A model generated the notes under the pieces. That model searched no databases, was not told where the DNA came from, and was given only the letters and a program-made list of their open reading frames with translations. The position numbers were made by a program, and so were the translations under genes. A stretch of DNA of 8,170 bases from Phycisphaerae bacterium (lineage in GTDB: Bacteria > Planctomycetota > Phycisphaerae > Phycisphaerales > SM1A02): the NCBI GenBank assembly GCA_030432455.1, contig JAUIHC010000120.1, positions 1 through 8,170 of the forward strand. Direction: 5' to 3'. Of this stretch, positions 1-6,305 are shown one piece after another. Numbering within the stretch: the stretch's first letter is position 1; every line of letters begins with the position of its first letter.

Positions 1-1
1 C

Positions 2-1504
2 CTGCTCGCCGAACTCGAGGCCAGACGTGACCGGATCCTTGAGATGTGGAACCCGTCTCCGACCGTGGAGGACGCCTCGGGTCGGGTGGACGACCTCGCC
101 GACCCGTTCGTCCAGGACCGGACGCTGCCGCTCGGCTTTCGAGACCGCTTCGCCCGCGAGGTGCGGGAGCGGCAGATCCACGGACTCGAGCGGCTCTGGT
201 ACCACCTCGATTCCGAGGACCCGGACCAGCGACGGGTCCGGGACCGACTGCCCTCCATCGTGCAGGCGATCGCCGATCTCGACGCGGTCGAAGGGCTGCG
301 GGACGGCTGGCCGTTTCGCGGACGGAAGGTGCCCACGATCCCCGAGGCGATCGAACTTCGCGAGGAGCTGGAGGCGATCGAACACCTCATCGAGCGGCTG
401 AAGGAGGCCCTGCGGGACGCGCGACCCGCGATCGTGGACCTCGACGAACTCCGGGCCTTCTTCGAGGACGCCGACCTCGAGCAGTTCGCGGAGGTTCGTC
501 GGCGGGCCGAGGAGCTCCTGCGGCAGGCCGCCGAGGCCGAGGGTCTGGTCCGGGACGAGGAGGGCTGGACGCTGGGCCCGTCGGCGATGCGTCGGTACCA
601 GTCCACCCTGCTGGCGTCGGTGTTCGCAGAGATGCAGGGGGGACGACACGGTCGGCACGCGCCGGTCGATCGCGACGACGGCGGCATCGAACTGCCGTCC
701 ACCCGCCCCTGGGTCTTCGGTGACCCGGCGTCGAGTCTCGATCTCCCCGCAAGCGTGCTCAACGCGGTCGTGCGGTCCGCGGGCGAGCCCGGCCGTCCGT
801 CGCTCCGGTCCGACGACCTCGTGGTGCATCGCACGAAGGCGACCGTGAAGTGCGCGACCGTCGTCGTGCTCGACATGTCGGGGTCGATGCGCTGGGGCGG
901 TCAGTATGTGGCCGCCAAGCGGATGGCCCTCGCCCTCGAGGCCCTCGTCCGGCGCGAGTATCCCGGCGACCGACTGCACTTCATCGAGATGGCGAGCGTC
1001 GCCCGGGTCGTCCCGCGGTCGGAACTCGTCGATCTCCTGCCCAAGCCCGTCACCATCCACGATCCCGTGGTGCGGCTGCGGGCGGACATGTCCGACCCGG
1101 ACATCTCGGTCCGGGACATCCCGCCGCATTTCACCAACATCCAGCATGCCCTTCGACTGGCCCGCAGGCTGCTGGCCACCGCCGACACCCCGAATCGGCA
1201 GGTGGTGCTCATCACCGACGGGCTGCCCACGGCACACTTCGAGGACGAGCAGCTCTACCTCCTGTACCCACCGGATCCTCGAACCGAGGGTGCGACGATG
1301 TCCGAGGCCGCGGCGCTGGCTCGGGAAGGCGGCACCCTCAACCTCTTTCTGGTGCCGAGTTGGAGCCAGAGCGAGGAGGATGTGCGGTTTGGACATCGAC
1401 TTGCGGAGTCCACCGGCGGTCGGGTCGTCTTCACCGCGGGCGAGGACCTCGACCGATTCGTCGTCTGGGACTATCTCCAGGGACGGCGACGGCTGATCGG
1501 TTGA
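2..1504 (+). CDS. VWA domain protein with MIDAS site, COG4867-like (5' end outside window)
   Basis: The reading frame is already open at the left edge (LLAELEARRD before the first ATG at 44). No Shine-Dalgarno sequence precedes that ATG, so the gene very likely starts upstream. Numbering from ATG 44, residues about 105-170 are Glu/Arg/Leu-rich and likely helical or coiled coil. A linker follows, with a WVFGDP motif near residue 223. The C-terminal third is a VWA fold. Its metal-ion-dependent adhesion site is complete: DMSGSM (Asp277, Ser279, Ser281), Thr364 in HFTNIQHA, and Asp392 in LITDGLPTAH. There is no signal peptide or membrane segment in the visible part, so it is probably cytoplasmic. 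From memory, the VWA half resembles COG4867 proteins such as mycobacterial Rv0959, which sit beside a Mg-chelatase/MoxR-like AAA+ ATPase. By analogy this would be the adaptor subunit of such a pair, but the partner is not visible here. Substrate and pathway are unknown. The domain call is firm and the family call is moderate. Confidence 0.85.
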   Translation: MLAELEARRDRILEMWNPSPTVEDASGRVDDLADPFVQDRTLPLGFRDRFAREVRERQIHGLERLWYHLDSEDPDQRRVRDRLPSIVQAIADLDAVEGLRDGWPFRGRKVPTIPEAIELREELEAIEHLIERLKEALRDARPAIVDLDELRAFFEDADLEQFAEVRRRAEELLRQAAEAEGLVRDEEGWTLGPSAMRRYQSTLLASVFAEMQGGRHGRHAPVDRDDGGIELPSTRPWVFGDPASSLDLPASVLNAVVRSAGEPGRPSLRSDDLVVHRTKATVKCATVVVLDMSGSMRWGGQYVAAKRMALALEALVRREYPGDRLHFIEMASVARVVPRSELVDLLPKPVTIHDPVVRLRADMSDPDISVRDIPPHFTNIQHALRLARRLLATADTPNRQVVLITDGLPTAHFEDEQLYLLYPPDPRTEGATMSEAAALAREGGTLNLFLVPSWSQSEEDVRFGHRLAESTGGRVVFTAGEDLDRFVVWDYLQGRRRLIG

Positions 1505-1567
1505 GGAGGCGGTGGCGATCGGCGGGCCGCGACACGGCGGCAATCTTTGCGGATTCTTCGAGGTTGT

Positions 1568-1587
1568 CGCGCCGACGTGTTGGCGCG
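1568..1587. promoter_or_regulatory. 20-bp inverted repeat, possible operator
   Basis: The half-sites CGCGCCGACG and TGTTGGCGCG match as an inverted repeat at 8 of 10 positions. As RNA it would form an 8-bp stem containing one G-U pair and closing on a CGUG loop. No T-run follows, so it is a poor intrinsic terminator. Its right half overlaps the TTGGCG of a candidate -35 box at 1580, the position expected for a repressor or activator site controlling glnN. The function is inferred; the symmetry is seen directly. Confidence 0.45.
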
Positions 1588-1608
1588 GAACCGCCCGATC
1601 CCCATACT
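1580..1608 (+). promoter_or_regulatory. Candidate sigma70-type promoter for glnN
   Basis: TTGGCG (1580-1585) and CATACT (1603-1608) are separated by 17 bp, the optimal spacing. Each box matches four of six consensus bases. If it is used, transcription would begin near 1615 and give an untranslated leader of about 365 nt before the glnN start. Chance matches of this quality occur, so the call is tentative. The overlap with the dyad at 1568-1587 adds some support. Confidence 0.35.
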
Positions 1609-1668
1609 CTCCGCTTCGACGTGACGGAACGCGTCGTCTGACCGCGGACCCGGCCCCGAGGCCCCCAC

Positions 1669-1681
1669 CGGTGATTCACCG
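1669..1681 (+). other. Small hairpin in glnN leader
   Basis: CGGTG and CACCG form a perfect 5-bp stem around an ATT loop. It lies 25 nt upstream of the UUCG-loop hairpin at 1706. It is too short to act alone and is listed as part of a possibly structured leader. Confidence 0.3.
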
Positions 1682-1705
1682 CCGCGACAGCAAGGCACCC
1701 TTTCC

Positions 1706-1719
1706 CGTCCTTCGGGACG
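1706..1719 (+). other. UUCG-tetraloop hairpin in glnN leader
   Basis: CGTCC, TTCG and GGACG form a perfect 5-bp stem closed by a C(UUCG)G tetraloop, an unusually stable RNA loop. C/G-rich flanks could extend the stem past a two-base bulge. It lies well inside the putative leader, about 275 nt before the glnN start, and no T-run follows it. It may be a leader structure or a processing or stability element; the role is inferred. Confidence 0.4.
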
Positions 1720-1846
1720 CCGGGGGCCGCACCCCCCAGACCGAATCGACGCGAATCGAATCAGCCATCGCTCCGGCGTCCGCACCGCGGACGCCGACTC
1801 GCTTTTGGCGATCGAGATCCGGTCTTCCCTTTCCGGCCTCGGCTGC

Positions 1847-1882
1847 CGCCCTCTCTCCCAGCCTCTTTCTCAGCCTCTCTCC
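1847..1882 (+). repeat. Three tandem 12-bp pyrimidine-rich repeats
   Basis: Three consecutive 12-mers, CGCCCTCTCTCC, CAGCCTCTTTCT and CAGCCTCTCTCC, each match the third copy at 10 of 12 positions or better. The 11-mer CCTCTCTCCCA also occurs twice, at 1850 and 1874. The tract is almost purely C/T on the coding strand, so a leader transcript would carry a CU-rich single-stranded stretch about 100 nt before the start codon. Possible roles are pairing with the purine-rich ribosome binding site, protein binding, or simple slippage. Confidence 0.6.
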
Positions 1883-1971
1883 CACCCCCGTTCCGCCGCG
1901 GTGCGGGCACGGTCGTCCGTCGTTCCGGACGACTCGCCCCGCGGTGTCGGTCTCCATCCGCAGGAAGCTTC

Positions 1972-1976
1972 AGGAG
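1972..1976 (+). promoter_or_regulatory. glnN ribosome binding site (upstream start)
   Basis: AGGAG ends 5 nt before the ATG at 1982 and supports that start. A second in-frame ATG at 2033 has its own purine-rich sequence, GAGGAAGG (2018-2025), 7 nt ahead of it, so both starts may be used. Confidence 0.6.
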
Positions 1977-1981
1977 CCCCC

Positions 1982-4171
1982 ATGTTCAGCCCCCGATCGA
2001 TCGAGTCCGTCATCCTCGAGGAAGGCCCCACGATGGATCTGAGCGAGCCCCGCCCGCCGGCGTCCGACTACTTCGGACGACTCACCTTCACCGGTGACGT
2101 CATGATGCGTCGCCTTCCCCCCGATGTGGCCATGAGCCTCGCCGCGACGATCCAGCACGGCGCCCCGCTGGACCCCGCGCTGGCGAACACGGTCGCGGCG
2201 GCCATGAAGGACTGGGCGATCGAGCACGGCGCCACGCACTTCTGCCACTGGTTCCATCCGCTCACCGGCTCGACCGCCGAGAAGCACGACGCCTTCCTGT
2301 CGGTCAACAGCGACGGAATCGCGTTGGAGAAGTTCAGCGGCGACGCCCTCATCGTGGGCGAGCCCGACGCGAGTTCGTTCCCCTCCGGTGGCATCCGCGA
2401 CACCTACGAGGCCCGCGGCTACACCGCGTGGGACGCGAACAGTCCGGCGTTCCTGCTCACGACCGCCGAGGGCGTCACGACCCTCTGCATCCCGACCGCC
2501 TTCGTCAGCTACACCGGCGAGGCGCTCGACACCAAGACGCCGCTCCTGCGGTCGATCCAGGCCGTCGCCAAGCAGGCGATGCGGATCCTGAAGATCTTCG
2601 GCACCGACGCGGGTGTGAGTCGGGTGGTCGGCACCCTCGGGTGCGAGCAGGAGTACTTCCTCGTCGACCGGTCGCTCGTCAACGAACGGCTCGACCTCGC
2701 GGTCTGCGGTCGAAGTCTCGTCGGGGCGATGCCGCCGAAGGGGCATCAGCTCGACGACCACTACTTCGGCGCCATCCCGTCGCGGGTGCTGAGCTACATG
2801 ACCGAGGTGGAGACCCGGCTCTTCGAGCTCGGGATCCCGGTCAAGACCCGGCACAACGAGGTCGCGCCCGGCCAGTACGAGATCGCCCCGACCTTCGAGA
2901 CCGCCAACGTCGCCGTCGATCATCAGATGGTGACCATGCACATCCTTCGCGATGTGGCCCGCAACCACGGGTTCGAGTGCCTCCTGCACGAGAAGCCCTT
3001 CGCGGGGATCAACGGCTCGGGCAAGCACAACAACTGGTCGCTCTCGACCGACACCGGCGTCAACCTTCTCGACCCCCGGGACGAGACGCACACCAACATG
3101 CAGTTCCTGGTCTTCCTCTGCGCCGTCATCCGCGCCGTGGACCTGCACGCGGAGCTGCTGCGGGCCTCGATCGCGTCGGCGGGCAACGACCACCGGCTCG
3201 GGGCCAACGAGGCGCCCCCGGCGATCATGTCGATCTACCTCGGCGAGATGCTCACCGACATCCTCGATCAGCTGGAGAGCGGCAAGCCCCGGTCGACCGT
3301 CAAGGGCGGGACCCTCGACCTCGGCGCCCACAGCCTGCCGATCGTGCCGCGTCACGCCGGCGACCGCAACCGCACCTCGCCCTTCGCCTTCACCGGCAAC
3401 AAGTTCGAGTTCCGGGCGGTCGGCTCGACCACCCATGTCGCCTGGCCGAACACCGTCCTCAACACCATGGTGGCGGAGAGTCTCGACTTCATGGCCACCG
3501 AGCTCGAGAAGCGGGCCGGTCGGAAGCCGACCGAGGCGAAGCTGGAGACCGCGGTTCGCGGGCTGCTGAAGGAGGTCGTCAAGACCCATCGACGGGTCTG
3601 CTTCGACGGAGACGGCTACAGCACGAAGTGGCATGAGGAGGCGGCGACGCGGGGCCTTCCCAACCTGGCCAGCGCCGCCGAGGCGCTCCCCGTGATCGCC
3701 GCCCGCGACAACGGCAAGCTCTTCTCGAAGTACGGCGTCATGAGCGGACGCGAGCTCAAGGCCCGCTCCGAGGTGCTGCTCGAGCAGTACTGCACGATCC
3801 TCGAGATCGAGGCCCGCACGCTCTCGACGATGGTGCGGACCGAGATCCTTCCCGCGTCGATCCGCGCCCAGGCCGAGCTCGCCGACGCGGTCGGAGCCAC
3901 GCAGGTCGCGGGGGTCGAGTGCCCGGATGCCGAGCAGGCTCTTCGGGAGCATGTCGGGACCGTCGCCGCCCTCCGCCGGGGGATCGACGCGGTGGACGCC
4001 GCGATCGCCTCGGGGCCGCACACTCCGGAGAAGCGGGCCCGCCACCTTCGGGAGACGCTCGTCCCCGCGATGACGGCGGTTCGGGAGGCCTCGGATCACC
4101 TCGAGAGCCGCATGCCGGCCGACGTGTGGCCGCTGCCCACCTACGCGGAGATGCTGCTGGTCGGCCGCTGA
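1982..4171 (+). CDS. glnN: Glutamine synthetase type III (GSIII)
   Basis: ATP-dependent ligase in the cytoplasm that makes glutamine from glutamate and ammonium, the main entry of ammonium into metabolism. The 729-residue length from ATG 1982 fits GSIII (about 700-730) and far exceeds type I (about 470). GSIII signatures run in order: SDYFG near residue 28, the CEQEYF metal/substrate segment at 221-226, DDHYFG, EVAPGQYE at 293-300, HEKPFAGINGSGKHNNW at 336-352 (nucleotide and glutamate pocket), NDHRLGANEAPP at 402-413, and DRNRTSPFAFTGNKFEFR from 461. The C-terminus has the usual helical GSIII tail ending WPLPTYAEML. No frameshift or missing catalytic motif was seen. GSIII is typical of Bacteroidetes, some cyanobacteria and planctomycetes, and is not controlled by the adenylylation known for type I enzymes. 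The long leader and dyad upstream suggest transcriptional or leader-based control. The alternative start at 2033 would give 712 residues. Confidence 0.97.
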   Translation: MFSPRSIESVILEEGPTMDLSEPRPPASDYFGRLTFTGDVMMRRLPPDVAMSLAATIQHGAPLDPALANTVAAAMKDWAIEHGATHFCHWFHPLTGSTAEKHDAFLSVNSDGIALEKFSGDALIVGEPDASSFPSGGIRDTYEARGYTAWDANSPAFLLTTAEGVTTLCIPTAFVSYTGEALDTKTPLLRSIQAVAKQAMRILKIFGTDAGVSRVVGTLGCEQEYFLVDRSLVNERLDLAVCGRSLVGAMPPKGHQLDDHYFGAIPSRVLSYMTEVETRLFELGIPVKTRHNEVAPGQYEIAPTFETANVAVDHQMVTMHILRDVARNHGFECLLHEKPFAGINGSGKHNNWSLSTDTGVNLLDPRDETHTNMQFLVFLCAVIRAVDLHAELLRASIASAGNDHRLGANEAPPAIMSIYLGEMLTDILDQLESGKPRSTVKGGTLDLGAHSLPIVPRHAGDRNRTSPFAFTGNKFEFRAVGSTTHVAWPNTVLNTMVAESLDFMATELEKRAGRKPTEAKLETAVRGLLKEVVKTHRRVCFDGDGYSTKWHEEAATRGLPNLASAAEALPVIAARDNGKLFSKYGVMSGRELKARSEVLLEQYCTILEIEARTLSTMVRTEILPASIRAQAELADAVGATQVAGVECPDAEQALREHVGTVAALRRGIDAVDAAIASGPHTPEKRARHLRETLVPAMTAVREASDHLESRMPADVWPLPTYAEMLLVGR

Positions 4172-4233
4172 GCCCGGCCACCATGTCCTGATAGGTCCCT
4201 GACTCCGCCGTCCCTGACCCCACCGTCCCAACC

Positions 4234-4273
4234 CCACGCCCCTCGTCGAGCACGACGAGGGGTGTGGTCGTTT
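4234..4273 (+). terminator. Probable intrinsic terminator of glnN
   Basis: A 15-bp inverted repeat (arms 4234-4248 and 4253-4267) closes on the 4-nt loop AGCA, with one G-U pair and otherwise perfect pairing. It begins about 60 nt after the glnN stop. Only a short TTT follows (4271-4273), so the U-tract is weak, but the stem is by far the strongest in the window and sits exactly between two transcription units. It separates glnN from the tig block and could also protect the 3' end of the mRNA. Confidence 0.75.
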
Positions 4274-4296
4274 CACCGGAGTTCAGCCGAAGGGGA

Positions 4297-4326
4297 TTGG
4301 CCCGGCGACCCGCGGACCTGTATCCT
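4297..4326 (+). promoter_or_regulatory. Candidate sigma70-type promoter for tig block
   Basis: TTGGCC (4297-4302) and TATCCT (4321-4326) are separated by 18 bp, each matching four of six consensus bases. The site lies just after the glnN terminator and about 60 bp before the tig start, where a promoter for tig and the following genes is expected. The glnN candidate -35 box begins with the same TTGGC. This is a consensus match only. Confidence 0.4.
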
Positions 4327-4336
4327 GTACCGTTTC

Positions 4337-4352
4337 GCCCCATGATCGGGGC
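4337..4352 (+). other. Small hairpin in tig 5' UTR
   Basis: GCCCC and GGGGC form a perfect 5-bp stem around an ATGATC loop, 33 nt before the tig start. The stem is G+C only and should form in the transcript. The ATG in its loop is out of frame with tig and has no ribosome binding site. A role in mRNA stability or translation is possible but unproven. Confidence 0.3.
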
Positions 4353-4384
4353 AGGCCCTTTCGACAATCGGAATCCCGAGCACC

Positions 4385-5809
4385 ATGAGCGACTTCTCCT
4401 TCGACGGCGGCGACGGCTTCGAGCCGCAGGTGGACATCGCCGAGACCGGCCCCTGCAGCCGTTCGCTGACGATCACCATCCCCGCTTCGGTCGTCGACGA
4501 CCGTCTGGAAATCCAGCTCGGCACCCTCATCTCCGAGGTGCAGCTCCCCGGCTTCCGCAAGGGTCGCGCCCCCCGCGCCGTCATCGAGAAGCGGTTCGGC
4601 TCCAACATCCGGGTCGAGACCCGCGGCCAGCTCGTCTCCGACGCCTTCCAGAAGGCCGTCCAGGCCAATGAGCTCCAGATGATCGGCGATCCCGACTTCG
4701 GCGACCCCGCCGCCATCGCCGACCTCGAGCCCGGCAAGGACTACGTCTTCAGCGTCTCGATCGAGGTCGTGCCCGACTTCGACCTGCCCGACCTCGAGGG
4801 CGTGCCCGTCATCAAGCCCATGATGGAGGTGACCGACGAGATGCTCGACGCGGAGGTCCTCCGCAACCGGTATCGCTTCGGCTCCCCGGATCGCATCGAA
4901 GGTCCGTTCGAGAACCTCGACCGCATGATCGGTTCGGTGGTGGTGCGGGTCGAGGGCGACGACGAGCCGTTCTTCGAGCACGAGAAGGCGGTCGCGGTCG
5001 TGCCCGCCGAGGAGGACGAAGGCAAGGGACAGTTCCTCGGCCTGCTCATCGAGGACCTCGCGACGCACCTCCTCGGCAGGAAGGTCGGCGACACCATCGA
5101 GTTCGACACCATGGGTCCCGAGTCGTTCGAGCGTGAGGAGATCCGCGGCAAGAAGGTCTCGATCACCTACACCGTCGCCGACGCCGAACGGGTCGCGCCG
5201 CTGGAGATCGACGAGCTCGTGCAGCGGTTCGGGCTCGACGACGAGGCCGGGCTTCGCGGCCAGATCCGCATGGCCCTCGAGAACCGTCGTGACGCCGAGC
5301 AGCGCTCCGCCGAGCGGGAGCAGGTCTTCGAATGGCTGCTGGAGAACATCTCGTTCGAGGTGCCGCCGAAGGTCTCCGAGGCGCAGGCCGGTCAGATGCT
5401 CGAACAGCAGCGATTCGAGCTCCTCGGCCGAGGCATGGACGAGCAGGAGGTCGAGCTTCGGCTCGCCGAGATGCGGACCGAGAGCGAGCGGTACTCGAAG
5501 GATCGCCTCCGCCTGATGTTCATCATGGCGAAGGTCTCCAAGCACTTCGAGATCCAGGTCGAGGAGGGCGAGATCAACGCCCGCATCGCCGAGATCGCCA
5601 ACGCCCAGCGGGTGCGTCCCGAGCAGGTCCGATCGGAGCTCGCGCGATCGGGCCGAATCCGCGAGATCGCGATGAACATCCAGCAGTCCAAGGCCGCCGA
5701 TCGCATCGTGGACACCGCCAAGGTGACCGAGATGCCGGCCGACGAGTGGAACACCCTCGTCGAGAAGAAGGTCGAGGATCGCAAGAAGAAGGCGGCCGCC
5801 GGCTCGTGA
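4385..5809 (+). CDS. tig: Trigger factor, ribosome-associated chaperone
   Basis: Ribosome-bound chaperone that shelters nascent chains at the tunnel exit. At 474 residues it is somewhat longer than E. coli trigger factor (432). After an acidic, Gly/Asp-rich N-terminal tail of about 15 residues comes the ribosome-binding domain with the signature GFRKGRAPRAVIEKRFG at residues 56-72. A PPIase-like region follows at about 175-270, then the helical C-terminal chaperone arms, ending in a Lys-rich tail (KKVEDRKKK). The PPIase region is divergent. The family's IPGFE-like active segment reads IEDL at 222-225, the FPxxY motif is not recognisable, and an acidic EEDEGKG stretch precedes it. Prolyl isomerase activity may therefore be lost while chaperone function remains. 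ATG 4385 lacks a strong Shine-Dalgarno sequence, but it is the only start that fits the N-terminal domain. The gene heads a block with a SHOCT protein and clpX. Confidence 0.93.
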   Translation: MSDFSFDGGDGFEPQVDIAETGPCSRSLTITIPASVVDDRLEIQLGTLISEVQLPGFRKGRAPRAVIEKRFGSNIRVETRGQLVSDAFQKAVQANELQMIGDPDFGDPAAIADLEPGKDYVFSVSIEVVPDFDLPDLEGVPVIKPMMEVTDEMLDAEVLRNRYRFGSPDRIEGPFENLDRMIGSVVVRVEGDDEPFFEHEKAVAVVPAEEDEGKGQFLGLLIEDLATHLLGRKVGDTIEFDTMGPESFEREEIRGKKVSITYTVADAERVAPLEIDELVQRFGLDDEAGLRGQIRMALENRRDAEQRSAEREQVFEWLLENISFEVPPKVSEAQAGQMLEQQRFELLGRGMDEQEVELRLAEMRTESERYSKDRLRLMFIMAKVSKHFEIQVEEGEINARIAEIANAQRVRPEQVRSELARSGRIREIAMNIQQSKAADRIVDTAKVTEMPADEWNTLVEKKVEDRKKKAAAGS

Positions 5810-6210
5810 CCGGCGGCGCCCTCGTGCTCGCACAGGCCGGTGGCCCGGGGGCGGAACGCCTGTTCGGCGATCTGCTCCCCTGGCTCGGCGTGCTCGTGGT
5901 CATCGTCCTGATCGGCGGCGGCATCGCCATCTGGCTGCGACGCCGGTTGATGGCCGGTGAATCCGCCGATTCGGTGGGTTTCACGCTCGGGGATCTCCGG
6001 GAGCTTCGAGCGCGGGGCGAGATCAGCGACGAGGAGTTCGAGAAGGCGAAGTCGCAGATGATCGCGGGGCTGACTCGCCGGGAGGAGATGTCCGGACCGG
6101 ACCTCGTCCCATCCGCAGAGAGCCGGGTGCCCGGTGCGGTCCCCCCCCGCCGGGCCGGGGAAACGGACCGCGACGACCCCACTTCCGCCACGGAAGGCGG
6201 AAACGGCTGA
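5806..6210 (+). CDS. Small membrane-anchored SHOCT-domain protein
   Basis: A 134-residue protein starting at GTG 5806, which overlaps the tig stop in the 4-bp arrangement GTGA. This implies translational coupling, and no strong ribosome binding site is present. A single hydrophobic segment at residues 23-44 (LLPWLGVLVVIVLIGGG) is followed by Arg-Arg-Arg at 45-47, predicting a cytoplasmic C-terminus. Residues 60-87 (TLGDLRELRARGEISDEEF) match the short C-terminal SHOCT helix-turn motif: a Leu-rich helix, then G-x-I-(S/T)-x-E-E-(F/Y). SHOCT motifs occur at the ends of many membrane or secreted proteins and are thought to mediate oligomerisation or binding. The last 45 residues are charged, Pro/Gly-rich and probably disordered. 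It sits where clpP is often found between tig and clpX. A role as a membrane adaptor or tether for the chaperone/protease is only a guess. A second in-frame GTG at 5824 could also start it. Confidence 0.8.
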   Translation: MTGGALVLAQAGGPGAERLFGDLLPWLGVLVVIVLIGGGIAIWLRRRLMAGESADSVGFTLGDLRELRARGEISDEEFEKAKSQMIAGLTRREEMSGPDLVPSAESRVPGAVPPRRAGETDRDDPTSATEGGNG

Positions 6211-6295
6211 AGCCTTCGGGAAACCCTCCCGATACACTCCGACCGGCCGCGCGATGTGTTCACGGTCGTTCCGTTCCAGGGTCCCCAGTTCACAC

Positions 6296-6302
6296 GGGAA
6301 GA
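6296..6302 (+). promoter_or_regulatory. clpX ribosome binding site
   Basis: GGGAAGA lies 3 nt before ATG 6306 (its GGGA core lies 6 nt before). It supports this start over the in-frame ATG at 6387, whose upstream sequence is C-rich and lacks a purine run. Confidence 0.5.
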
Positions 6303-6305
6303 CGC

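Larger units (their letters stand above)
1505..1981. other. Long intergenic region, probable glnN promoter and leader
   Basis: About 480 bp separate the VWA stop codon from the first well-supported glnN start. Open frames cross it, but their translations are Pro/Ser/Arg-rich, low in complexity and unlike the neighbouring proteins, and none has a good ribosome binding site. The stretch holds a dyad overlapping a candidate promoter, two short hairpins, a tandem pyrimidine-rich repeat, and finally the glnN ribosome binding site. I recognise no riboswitch class, tRNA or known small RNA in it. No T-rich terminator is visible after the VWA gene, so some readthrough into glnN is possible. Confidence 0.6.

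Noticed and set aside
1620..1740. Glutamine riboswitch (glnA RNA) in the leader
   Set aside because: I looked for the conserved core of that class and did not recognise it. The hairpins present are short and generic.
1805..1981. N-terminal extension of glnN from TTG 1805
   Set aside because: It would add 59 residues containing an SQPL repeat made by the 12-bp repeat, which do not resemble GSIII proteins. ATG 1982 has a proper ribosome binding site and gives the usual length.
1512..2042. A 176-codon + strand open frame in the gap before glnN
   Set aside because: Its Pro/Ser/Arg/Thr-rich, low-complexity translation includes the pyrimidine repeat read as protein, and it runs into glnN in another frame. 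It looks non-coding.
1970..4276. A 768-codon open frame on the minus strand covering all of glnN
   Set aside because: Its translation is Arg/Gly/Val/Asp-rich with no family motifs, and it mirrors the codon bias of a GC-rich gene on the other strand. glnN is certain, so this is a shadow frame.
4283..5833. A 516-codon minus-strand open frame opposite tig
   Set aside because: It lies opposite a well-supported trigger factor gene, is dominated by Leu/Asp/Val/Glu, and has no motif or ribosome binding site.
6183..6202. A 7-bp inverted repeat (TTCCGCC/GGCGGAA) at the end of the SHOCT gene, considered as a terminator
   Set aside because: It lies inside the coding region with no T-run after it. clpX follows closely and is likely co-transcribed.
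6233..6238. TACACT before clpX, considered as a -10 box of a clpX promoter
   Set aside because: No acceptable -35 box lies 16-18 bp upstream, so the match is too weak to annotate. A clpX promoter in the 95-bp gap remains possible.
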